From contig DALS01000013.1 in the NCBI GenBank assembly GCA_002499445.1, positions 39,529 through 103,528 on the forward strand: a stretch of DNA of 64,000 nt, read 5' to 3'. This DNA is from Methanosarcina sp. UBA293 (lineage in GTDB: Archaea > Halobacteriota > Methanosarcinia > Methanosarcinales > Methanosarcinaceae). The notes below the pieces were generated by a model, which worked only from the letters and a program-made list of their open reading frames with translations, was not told where the DNA came from and did not search any database. Both the position numbers and the translations under genes were made by a program. Of the stretch, positions 1 through 7,525 are shown piece by piece; the stretch's first letter is position 1; every line of letters begins with the position of its first letter.

Positions 1-9
1 AGAATTTCC

Positions 10-1806
10 TTGAGTGGCACAAGCATTGCACTTAGTATTTTTTTATTGTACTGGTTCCTTGTCTCTTATCTTGATAGAAAGGGCATACTGGAGAAGTATA
101 ACATAAGCACCTTCGGGCCGCTTCCCATCCTCATGATCAGAACTACCAGAGGTCTTAAACTTCTGGATATTCTGGCTCGCCCCAGGTTTTACTGGAGGTG
201 CTTTGCAAATCTTGGGATTCTGCTGATGTTTGCAGGCATGATTGCAATGTTCCTTGTCATAGCTCTCTCTGACTTTGCGTTGTATACTTCTTTCCTTAGT
301 GGAAACGTACCTGAGCCAGGAAAATACAATTCTCCGAGAAACATCCTGCTCATCCCTGGAGTAAACGAGTTCATTCCTTTTACCTGGGGAGTTATTGCCC
401 TTATAGTCACGCTTGTTGTGCACGAATTTGCGCATGCGATCCTCTGCAGGGTTGAAAATATCAAGGTCAAGTCAATGGGCATCCTGTATGCTCTAGTTCC
501 TGTAGGAGGTTTTGCGGAGCCTGATGAAGAACAGCTTTTCGGGTCAAAGGAAAAAGAAGAAAAGGAACTTTCTCTGACAGCCACCATCGAGGAAATCGAG
601 GAATGGGAAAGAGAAGAGAAAAAAAGGCTAGAAATTGAGGGAGCAGGGCTTGAAGAGCCGAAACCCGCTCCTGTATTAAGTGCTACAAGGACGCAGAGGG
701 CCCGGATTCTTGCAGCAGGCGTTATGGCCAATTTCAGCGTGGCTTTTATCGCTCTCCTGCTTTTCTTCGGACCTGTACTTGGGGCAATTGCTCCTTTAAG
801 TGATGCCATGATCCTGAGCGTAAATGAAAGTTCTCCGGCTAGCGTTGCAGGGCTCGAGAAAAATATGATAATAACGCAGATTGATGATACGAAAATCACA
901 ACAGCCGTAGATCTGCTAACATACCTTGAAAAAACCGAACCCGGAGATTCTGTCCGTATCTATGCCGAAAAAGATCATGTTGTCTCTATTCATGATTTAC
1001 AGGTCGGCTCAGCTCCTGCAGATCATGTTGGCGGGGTGCTTGTGGGAGGGATTGTCCCTGGAAGTCCCGCAGAAGATGCAGGGATTGAAGCCGGGATGAC
1101 AATGATCAGGATCAACAATACGGAGATGCAAAGCATTGCAAGCTTCGTAAACTTTATGGAAACCACTAAGGCAAACCAGACAATAGAAGTGGAACTGCTT
1201 CCATCTGTAAACTACGCAGGCAACCTCACTGAAAATGGTACTGTCATTCTCGATGTGCAACTGTCTTCCCATTCCACAGAAAATGATCGCGGTTTTCTTG
1301 GAGTTATTTATGGAAATAGCGGTGTTGCGGAATTCCCTATGCTAGGAATTTCAGTATGGATGCCGCAGTCAAAAGTGTATCTTGATGCTCTGAAGCAAAT
1401 TCCATCCATGCTAACCACGCTTGTAGGCTGGATCATTCTTTTTGGACTTCCAATCTATGGATTTGCAGGAGAGGGATTCCGGGGCTTTTCAGGTACTATT
1501 ATGCAATTCTATCAGCCTGTTGGCTGGGCAGAACCTCTAGGAATAGGGATCTTTTGGATTGCAAATTCCCTGCTCTGGATTGGCTGGCTGAACTTTTATG
1601 TAGGACTGTTCAACTGTTTGCCCGCCGTACCCCTGGATGGAGGACACGTATTTAGGGATTATATATATTCTTTTATATACCGTCTTACAAGGAATGATTC
1701 AGTCTCGGAAAAGGTATCAAATTCCATCACAGCGAGCTTTTCGATGTTAATCCTGTTCTCGTTTATTTTCATGATATTCGGGCCTTTTATAGGACAATGG
1801 ATTTGA
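10..1806 (+). CDS. Site-2 protease family (M50) membrane zinc metalloprotease with PDZ-like domains
   Basis: Membrane-embedded zinc protease, expected to cut membrane-associated proteins. The metal-binding HEFAH motif is at residues 138-142 within a hydrophobic stretch, and the second signature LDGGH is at about 542-546. Further hydrophobic segments lie near 5-20, 65-95, 240-265, 465-490, 505-535 and at the C-terminus. Two PDZ-like regions (about 265-330 and 340-420) separate the catalytic motifs, and a Glu/Lys-rich insert lies at about 175-215. At 598 residues it is longer than minimal S2P enzymes, which fits the tandem PDZ region. TTG at 10 is the only start visible, and the window edge could hide a longer N-terminus. 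The substrate is unknown. Confidence 0.88.
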   Translation: MSGTSIALSIFLLYWFLVSYLDRKGILEKYNISTFGPLPILMIRTTRGLKLLDILARPRFYWRCFANLGILLMFAGMIAMFLVIALSDFALYTSFLSGNVPEPGKYNSPRNILLIPGVNEFIPFTWGVIALIVTLVVHEFAHAILCRVENIKVKSMGILYALVPVGGFAEPDEEQLFGSKEKEEKELSLTATIEEIEEWEREEKKRLEIEGAGLEEPKPAPVLSATRTQRARILAAGVMANFSVAFIALLLFFGPVLGAIAPLSDAMILSVNESSPASVAGLEKNMIITQIDDTKITTAVDLLTYLEKTEPGDSVRIYAEKDHVVSIHDLQVGSAPADHVGGVLVGGIVPGSPAEDAGIEAGMTMIRINNTEMQSIASFVNFMETTKANQTIEVELLPSVNYAGNLTENGTVILDVQLSSHSTENDRGFLGVIYGNSGVAEFPMLGISVWMPQSKVYLDALKQIPSMLTTLVGWIILFGLPIYGFAGEGFRGFSGTIMQFYQPVGWAEPLGIGIFWIANSLLWIGWLNFYVGLFNCLPAVPLDGGHVFRDYIYSFIYRLTRNDSVSEKVSNSITASFSMLILFSFIFMIFGPFIGQWI

Positions 1807-2121
1807 TTGATATCGAAGTTTGAGATTAAACCCTGGCCTTCATGAAAGTCATAAGGTTTTGGGTTTTCCTCATTTTCCGATTTTTTATCCAAGCTAGTTC
1901 TTTCAATAGTGTTTTCCTTCTTATTTTTAAGCCCTTATATTTGCATGTTTAATTCTGAGATTGTTAGAATTTAAGGTAAAAATCTTATAAAAATTTTATT
2001 TTAATTTTGTATTTTGTTTAACTCATGTTTTTAGACTTCCCTAACTACTTAGAAAAGAGTATATCATTTAAGAACTGTCTATAGTAAACAAGAAACTTAT
2101 CTGCATTTAAGATGTGATATT
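1807..2121. other. AT-rich intergenic region without a recognisable gene
   Basis: This stretch separates the M50 protease from the first KaiC-like gene. It is AT-rich with T-runs, and a possible TATA element (CTTATAAAAA) lies near 1983-1992. The sequence GATGTGAT at about 2112-2119 can serve as the ribosome binding site of the next gene. I see no other structure. Confidence 0.4.
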
Positions 2122-2832
2122 ATGGAGAGTTTGTCTACGGGGATTGAAGGGTTGGATACACTGATAGACGGGGGTTACCCTAAAGGAAAAAATATTCTTG
2201 TCACGGGTCCTCCCGGGGCCGGGAAAACAATTCTTGGGATTCACTTCCTGCACAGGAGCTGCAAAGAGGGAAAAAAATGCACCCTGATCCTTACAAGAGA
2301 GCTTACGGAAGATATCCTGAGCCAATCACGAAGCCTCAATCTTGACCTCAAGCCTTTTCTTGAGAGTGGACAACTTAGTATCAAAAATATCTTTGAAGAC
2401 AAAATGAACCGAATCAAAAGCGCTTCCAAATTCGGGAAAGGGCTCTGTGCTGTGGATACGGATATAATCGAGTATCTTAGTTCTATATCTTCGGAAGTTG
2501 ATATTGTGGTTATTGATAATATAGGAGTAATGGCTATAAATCATGATATAAGAGAATTTGCCGATGAATTTAGTTCGATCAGCATTATACTTCTAAAGAA
2601 TGGATGCACAAGCCTTTTTGTCATGGATGAGGATTCTTACGACCTTACCCATAGGCTTACTGGCTATATGGTCTTTGGCTTGATCCGGCTCACTTCACAG
2701 GAGAATTTCAGCTCTGGAAAAACTAAAAAATATCTTTACATTGAAAAAATGAGGGATAAAGCTGTTCCAGTCAAGTATTCTTTATTTGATATTACTTCTG
2801 AAGGAATGAGAATTATTACAAGCATGAAATGA
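2122..2832 (+). CDS. KaiC-like RecA-superfamily ATPase (single domain)
   Basis: Single-domain KaiC/RadA-like ATPase of 236 residues, a type common in methanogens and often linked to signalling. The N-terminus carries the KaiC-style TGIEGLD motif, Walker A (GPPGAGKT) is at residues 29-36, and a Walker B strand ending in VVIDN lies near 130. The protein resembles the product of 3829-4551 along its whole length, so the two are paralogues placed on either side of a response regulator gene. The second KaiC domain, and with it the autokinase architecture of cyanobacterial KaiC, is absent. A role in signal output or control of transcription is inferred only. ATG at 2122 follows a GATGTGAT ribosome binding site. 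Confidence 0.82.
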   Translation: MESLSTGIEGLDTLIDGGYPKGKNILVTGPPGAGKTILGIHFLHRSCKEGKKCTLILTRELTEDILSQSRSLNLDLKPFLESGQLSIKNIFEDKMNRIKSASKFGKGLCAVDTDIIEYLSSISSEVDIVVIDNIGVMAINHDIREFADEFSSISIILLKNGCTSLFVMDEDSYDLTHRLTGYMVFGLIRLTSQENFSSGKTKKYLYIEKMRDKAVPVKYSLFDITSEGMRIITSMK

Positions 2833-2981
2833 GCTACTAAAAGTAAGAGATAAACTACTAAAAATAAGGATATGAGTTTATTAATATGAAGCGACTAGAC
2901 CTACTTTTAGATCCCCTACTTATTTTCTTACTAGATATTGCCTAAAAGATAAATTCCAAGCATTTACAAGCAAATAAAGTC

Positions 2982-3839
2982 TTATGTACTCTTTATAAGA
3001 AATTCACAGCAATCATTCCTATTTCCTATAGTCTTTAGCGCTTCTACGCTGAAATTAGAGTCTACTTTCAAAGATATATTCGAGATAATTTTCCTAGTTA
3101 AAGTGCACAAAATAGGATTCTTGCGGGCTTCTTCTCCTCTCCAGGGGCATTTTGTTCCCCTTACTATCCAAGAGCTTTCTTTTTCGCCTACTTCAGAAGA
3201 AAAGCTTCCACCTAGCTGGTTCAATATTTCAGCACAAATCTTGCCTGCATAAGCGAAGTCAAGCTCCCTGTTTTCAAGATGGTACATATCAAGCAGCGTT
3301 TTTTCGACCATACCAGTCATCTGGTTAATTATGACCTTCTTTTCCTCATTGGAAACAACTCGTAGCAAAGTCGGAATGATTGCAGTAAGAATACTCTGCA
3401 CCCGATTTTTTATCTCAAGGCAGTCACGATCAGCTACCAGCTGGTCATGCAGGCACTTCACCCTGAGTAGAGATTTCACTCTGGGCTTCAGCTCAAGTCT
3501 GTTTATGGGTTTCGTAAGGAAATCATCAGCTCCGGCTTCAATTCCTTTGATTCGGTCTTCAATATCGAAAAGAGCTGTGAGCATCAAAACTGGGATGAAC
3601 TGAGTTTCAGGATCGCTTTTGACAATTTTGCAGACATCATAGCCGCTCATTTCAGGCATCAAGACGTCCAGAAGGATAATATCAATTTTCTCCTCTTTTA
3701 ATTTCTGGATAGCTTCCTTTCCACTACTGGCAGTAATGATATCATAGGGCTCTGCTGAAAGGTAAGCTTCTATAAGCTCTACGTTTTCAGGTATGTCATC
3801 GACAATAAGGATTTTCGGTTTTCTACTTTCACTCAGCAA
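2982..3839 (-). CDS. Response regulator with methanogen output domain (MetOD1-like)
   Basis: The N-terminal receiver domain (about residues 9-125) has the DD pair at 14-15, the phospho-acceptor Asp58 in LLDVLMP, the switch Thr (LMLTA) and the KPI lysine motif. The C-terminal half has a Cys-containing pattern (CPW, NPILC, late CC) like the methanogen output domain MetOD1, so it is not a DNA-binding effector. I chose TTG at 3839 because GGAGGTG at about 3852-3846 sits 6 nt upstream; this start overlaps the end of the KaiC-like gene by 11 nt. ATG codons at 3860 and 3890 are in frame but lack such a site. The overlap implies translational coupling to the KaiC-like ATPase. The cognate sensor kinase is not in the window. 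Confidence 0.8.
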   Translation of the reverse strand: MLSESRKPKILIVDDIPENVELIEAYLSAEPYDIITASSGKEAIQKLKEEKIDIILLDVLMPEMSGYDVCKIVKSDPETQFIPVLMLTALFDIEDRIKGIEAGADDFLTKPINRLELKPRVKSLLRVKCLHDQLVADRDCLEIKNRVQSILTAIIPTLLRVVSNEEKKVIINQMTGMVEKTLLDMYHLENRELDFAYAGKICAEILNQLGGSFSSEVGEKESSWIVRGTKCPWRGEEARKNPILCTLTRKIISNISLKVDSNFSVEALKTIGNRNDCCEFLIKST

Positions 3840-4551
3840 AACTTCCACCTCCAGAATCATGAATTTTGATCCCTTCGGATGTGATCTCAAAAATCGACAT
3901 TTCAGGAGAAATAGGAGTGCTGCGCATCTTGGGTATGCTTAGATAGCGCTCCATTTTTCCAAGATAGGAGTTTTCTCTTACTAATAAACGAATAGATCCA
4001 TAAACTGAGTACTCAGCAAGTTGATGAGTTATATTATGTGCAGACTCATCCATGATTATAAGAGCAGTACAGCCTCTTTTTCTTACCAAGTAGTTCAAAG
4101 CGTCAAGCTGGTCTCTAAGCCTTTTTATAGAGACTCTGAGAACAAAGGTGCCTATATTATCTATAACAAGACATTCTATTCCCTCACGTATTAATTCTAC
4201 AAGACTAGGAATTTCAATATCAAGACTTTCAGGCTTGAACCCGTATCTAGTCTGTCCTATAATTTCCGAGCGGTTTTCAAAAATATTTTCTATAATAAGC
4301 TGTCCGCTTTCATAGTACGGTGTAAGATCGCGCCCTAACAAGCTTGCCTGATAGATAATATCTTCAGAAGTTTCTTCAGTTGCAATAATCATACATTTTC
4401 TGCCTTCAAGGCAGCTTTTATAAATAAAATGGATTCCGAAGATTGTTTTCCCACTTCCTGCTATGCCTGTTACAAGGGTTACTTTATTTGCAGGATAACC
4501 CCCACTCAGCTTCCTGTCAAGCTCCTCTACTCCTGTTGGAACTCTCTCCAT
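3829..4551 (-). CDS. KaiC-like RecA-superfamily ATPase (single domain)
   Basis: Paralogue of the KaiC-like ATPase at 2122-2832, of about the same length (240 residues). The TGVEELD motif and Walker A (GIAGSGKT, residues 29-36) are intact, and a Walker B strand ending in LVIDN follows. Its 3' end overlaps the response regulator start by 11 nt and contains that gene's ribosome binding site, so the two form an operon. Together with the first ATPase this looks like a local signalling module. The input signal and the output are unknown. Confidence 0.82.
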   Translation of the reverse strand: MERVPTGVEELDRKLSGGYPANKVTLVTGIAGSGKTIFGIHFIYKSCLEGRKCMIIATEETSEDIIYQASLLGRDLTPYYESGQLIIENIFENRSEIIGQTRYGFKPESLDIEIPSLVELIREGIECLVIDNIGTFVLRVSIKRLRDQLDALNYLVRKRGCTALIIMDESAHNITHQLAEYSVYGSIRLLVRENSYLGKMERYLSIPKMRSTPISPEMSIFEITSEGIKIHDSGGGSFAE

Positions 4552-5105
4552 TTTTTATATACTCTCCCCTCTTTCTATTTTCGTTTTTATAGCTTCCCCA
4601 CTAGCTTTATAGTGAATTACATCAGATTATAATTGTTTATATTATTTTAGTAGTTATCAACTAACCCTGAAATTTAGAAGTTTTTTATATGGAAAATTAT
4701 TTCCCAGGTAATCCCACTTTATAGATAAGTCATGTTAATCTTATTCCCCAGTCTTAATCTTGCCAATTTAATCAACCCGGAAGAATTTTCCAAGCATATT
4801 TTATTGGTTCTATCTCCATCATTAATAGTCAAACTAGTAATTTTTAATACATATTTGTTAATCTGTTCTACTAACTATATATTATTATTCGTTTAATTGA
4901 AATTTTTATTCGAGTTTGACTTTTTGTAATCTAGTTATTAGGATAATTGTTTCTTAATTGGTTTTTAACCTTATGTATTTCTTTCTTAATTCATTCTTCT
5001 TTGCCTTCTATCCTTCCTTTTTATCTTCTTGCTTTGATTTCATCCTGCCTTAATTTTGAGAGAAAAGTTTAATATAGATAGCTCCTATCAGTAGTGCTGC
5101 ATCTA
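4552..5105. other. AT-rich intergenic region upstream of the tRNA gene
   Basis: No convincing open frame is present. The only recognisable element is a likely tRNA promoter: an AT-rich box (GTTTAATATAG) near 5067-5077, about 30 nt before the tRNA 5' end. The rest is T-rich and low in complexity. Confidence 0.4.
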
Positions 5106-5199
5106 GGGCTCGTAGGGTAGCCAGGATATCCTAATGGGCTTCGAAGTAAGATTACTACGAAGAAACCCATTGACTCGTGTTCGAATCGCGGCGGGCCCA
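5106..5199 (+). tRNA. tRNA-Arg (anticodon TCG) with a 20-nt intron
   Basis: The acceptor arms GGGCTCG (5106-5112) and CGGGCCC (5192-5198) pair fully, with one G-T pair, and A5199 is the discriminator. The T-loop TTCGAAT is at 5180-5186, and A14, G18G19 and the G15-C48 pair are present. The anticodon stem ATGGG/CCCAT (5134-5138 and 5166-5170) encloses 27 nt. Removing 20 nt after position 37 leaves the 7-nt loop CTTCGAA with anticodon TCG at 5141-5143. The mature tRNA is 74 nt and CCA is not encoded. The D-stem is weak (G10-T25 and T13-T22). It would decode CGA and possibly other CGN arginine codons. Confidence 0.85.
5145..5164 (+). other. Archaeal tRNA intron at position 37/38 with canonical bulge-helix-bulge
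   Basis: The junction folds as the motif cut by the archaeal splicing endonuclease. The outer helix is ATGGG/CCCAT, the central 4-bp helix is CTTC/GAAG (5139-5142 and 5159-5162), the two 3-nt bulges are GAA (5143-5145) and AAA (5163-5165), and the inner helix is GTA/TAC. Cleavage after the second base of each bulge releases exactly 20 nt. Confidence 0.8.
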
Positions 5200-5310
5200 T
5201 TAACTTATGTAAAGAAGTGGAAAGTTTTGAGAGTTCTTAGAGACTGTCCAATAATTACTGACAAAAGCATAAGATATTAAATAGTATCGAACGTTTTTCA
5301 AATAGTATTT

Positions 5311-5438
5311 AACTGCTTTGAGAATACGTAAGAAATCCTATGTCAGCTAGTTTATTAATCAGTTTTGAGATTGTAACTGCTTTGAGAATACGTAAGAAAT
5401 CTTGTGTTAGCTAGTTTATTAATCAGTTTTGAGATTGT
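5311..5438. repeat. Tandem duplication of a 64-bp unit
   Basis: Positions 5311-5374 and 5375-5438 are near-identical head-to-tail copies, each starting AACTGCTTTGAG and ending GAGATTGT, with only a few substitutions between them. There is no coding sense in either copy. Confidence 0.9.
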
Positions 5439-5570
5439 TTTGAAGATACTAACTGTATTAATATTATCTTTTTAAACAACATCAAGAGAAGACTGGACAA
5501 TTATTTTCACATACTTATTGATAGAGTAACGCTCAATAATTATTTTTATCTAATCTGATATCATTTCTCA

Positions 5571-5736
5571 TTAGAAGGCTGAAAGCCAGATCTTTATACC
5601 AGCTTCTACATTATGTTTTACCATGTGTATCTTGATGAATTTCATATACTCTTCTACATCTTTTATATTATTCTGTGGACTTTACCAAGCTTAAGAGCCT
5701 CTTCTCCTGTTTTTAAAAAAAAGTGTCTATCTCTTT
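5571..5736 (-). pseudogene. Frameshifted coding relic, family not identified
   Basis: On the minus strand a readable segment beginning KTGEEALKLGKV continues, after one frame change near 5665-5670, into KDVEEYMKFIKIHMVKHN and ends at TAA (5571-5573). The residue composition looks like protein, and the break is a single frameshift, which suggests the 3' end of a decayed gene. I cannot name the family, and the evidence is composition and frame continuity only. Confidence 0.3.
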
Positions 5737-6144
5737 TAGTCAACAGTTACATTAGATTGTAATGCTGCTATTTCTCAGATCCTACCCGAAAAATAATAAA
5801 GTTTAATGTGAACGTAAACGTCATAAAAAGAATGAAAAATAAATGAAAAGAACCAAAAAAGATAATTAGAATTAATTAAAAAGTAAGAGTACAAGATAGA
5901 GGTTCTTTAGCTGGATAGAGTCATTTAAAGAAGGATTTCTATGATTATAAAATCAAAGAAATCTTATACTTGGGAATTATAACGTTAGTAAAAGCATAAG
6001 GTTTAATCATATTTTGTGATGAATTCATTAATAAGGCAGACAAGGAAGATATTAAAATAAAAAGATAAGTATACCGGAGCACATGTAAGCAGGGAAACAG
6101 GTAAATAATCGATTCTGCAAAAGATAATTCTTCGAGGAAAAATC

Positions 6145-6666
6145 ATGAATCCGACAAAACAGCGGGCTATTCCCCTTTACATTTACCATGCTGGGCAATG
6201 TGACCCAAAAAAATGCACTGGAAAAAAACTGGCTCGCTTTGACCTTGTACGTCTTTACGATAGGATATCAAGGCTGCCCAGATCAGCAATTCTTCTTGAC
6301 CCAACTGCAGAAAAAGCTCTTTCTCCTGCCGATGACCCCAGAAAAGGAATTATCGTACTCGATTGCTCCTGGGAAGAAGTGGAAAGGGTCTTTCCAGAAC
6401 TTGCGAAGCTAAACCTTGAACATAGAGCCCTTCCCTATCTGCTTGCAGGCAATCCTGTGAATTTCGGAAGACCCTTTAAACTCAATTCAGCTGAAGCTTT
6501 TGCAGCAGCTCTCTATATTCTGGGGCATAAAGAACAGGCCGAGAAAGTCCTCTCCAAGTTTAACTGGGGACATAGTTTTCTTGAACTAAATAAGGAACCA
6601 CTTGAAGAGTATGCAACCGCAAAGAACAGTACTGAAATAGTGGAAATTCAGAGCCATTATTACTGA
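6145..6666 (+). CDS. tsr3: Tsr3-type 16S rRNA aminocarboxypropyltransferase (DUF367)
   Basis: Matches the Tsr3/DUF367 family, which transfers the aminocarboxypropyl group of S-adenosylmethionine to a hypermodified residue of small-subunit rRNA. Family features are visible: the N-terminal HAGQCDPKKCTGKKL region (about residues 15-29), LDPTAEKALSP (about 50-60), VLDCSWEEV (about 71-79) and the RALPYLLAGNPVNFG segment (about 91-106). The length of 173 is normal. ATG at 6145 follows GAGGAAAAATC. The last 11 codons lie in the first copy of a 31-bp tandem repeat that runs past the stop, so the C-terminal tail has been extended by the repeat. Confidence 0.88.
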   Translation: MNPTKQRAIPLYIYHAGQCDPKKCTGKKLARFDLVRLYDRISRLPRSAILLDPTAEKALSPADDPRKGIIVLDCSWEEVERVFPELAKLNLEHRALPYLLAGNPVNFGRPFKLNSAEAFAAALYILGHKEQAEKVLSKFNWGHSFLELNKEPLEEYATAKNSTEIVEIQSHYY

Positions 6667-6722
6667 AATAGTGAAAATTCAGAGCCATAATTACTGAAAT
6701 AGTGGAAATTTAGAGCTATTAA
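6630..6722. repeat. Three tandem copies of a 31-bp unit spanning the tsr3 stop codon
   Basis: Copies begin at 6630, 6661 and 6692 with TACTGAAATAG and differ at only a few positions. The first copy is translated as the tail of Tsr3, and the TGA stop (6664-6666) lies in the second copy. Confidence 0.9.
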
Positions 6723-6742
6723 CCCAAATAAAAGGTGTTTGT

Positions 6743-7252
6743 GTGGAAAAAGCACCGGTGAAAACTGCGGCCAGAAAACAGATAGGAGTTATAGGTGCAG
6801 GAGTTTGCGGCAGCGAAGCTAGAACCCTTGCAGAAGCAGTAGGAAGAGAAGTTGCAAAAAGAGGAGCGTTTCTGCTTTGTGGAGGCCTGGGAGGAGTTAT
6901 GGAAGCCGCAGCATACGGAGCAAAACAGGAAGGAGGAATAACTCTGGGGATTTTGCCCGGAACTTTGAGAGAAGAAGCAAACCCATGGATAGATATTGCA
7001 GTTGTCAGTGGGATGGGACATGCCAGAAACGCTCTTATAGCTCAATCCTCAGATGCATTGATTGCAGTTAATGGGGAGTATGGAACGCTTTCCGAGATTG
7101 CTCTCGGCCTGAAAATGGGAAAGCCTGTGGTAGTGTTTGAACCTAGTTGGAGAATCAGAGGCACTCACAGAGTAGAAAGCCCGGAAGAAGCAGTAGAACT
7201 TACTTTCAGGCTGATTGAAGGCAGGTTGATTGAAAACGATGGAAAGCACTGA
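6743..7252 (+). CDS. LOG-family / TIGR00725-like Rossmann-fold protein
   Basis: A 169-residue Rossmann-like protein of the LOG superfamily, related to nucleotide-cleaving and lysine-decarboxylase-like proteins. An N-terminal IGVIGAGVCG strand-loop, the GGLGGVMEAA motif (about residues 48-57), the LGILPGT segment (about 72-78) and a second motif region, GEYGTLSEIALGL, are all visible. The GTG start at 6743 is preceded by AAAGGTG at 6731-6737. Members cleave nucleoside monophosphates or bind molybdenum cofactor-like ligands, and the substrate here is not known. It lies between tsr3 and topA without clear operon coupling. Confidence 0.78.
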   Translation: MEKAPVKTAARKQIGVIGAGVCGSEARTLAEAVGREVAKRGAFLLCGGLGGVMEAAAYGAKQEGGITLGILPGTLREEANPWIDIAVVSGMGHARNALIAQSSDALIAVNGEYGTLSEIALGLKMGKPVVVFEPSWRIRGTHRVESPEEAVELTFRLIEGRLIENDGKH

Positions 7253-7525
7253 ATAGATTAGCTGGAAGTACGGAATGAATTGTTAACCTGGGAGAAGTTT
7301 TAGTGAAGAGGATAGACAAATGAGAAGACTTGAAGGAATGATGAATATTCCTGAGTCTGGTTTTGTTCATGGACGATTGCATATACTTGAGATGCAATCC
7401 AAAAATATATATCTCAAAAGGAAACTTCAAGGATTAGGAGGCGGACTTTGTCTCAGACTGGCAGGAATTTTGGGGTACGCCAGTGTTCCTCCTCAGAATA
7501 TCATAAAGTTATACCGGAGTTTTAA

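Larger units (their letters stand above)
5200..6144. other. Long intergenic region with repeats and a gene relic
   Basis: This 945-bp stretch holds a 64-bp tandem duplication (5311-5438), a frameshifted coding relic on the minus strand (5571-5736) and otherwise A-rich sequence. A GAGGAAAAATC ribosome binding site for tsr3 lies at its right end. No intact gene is visible. Confidence 0.5.

Noticed and set aside
5225..5510. Possible terminal inverted repeats (GACTGTCCAATAATT and GACTGGACAATTATT)
   Set aside because: The two sequences are imperfect direct, not inverted, matches, so they do not define an element.
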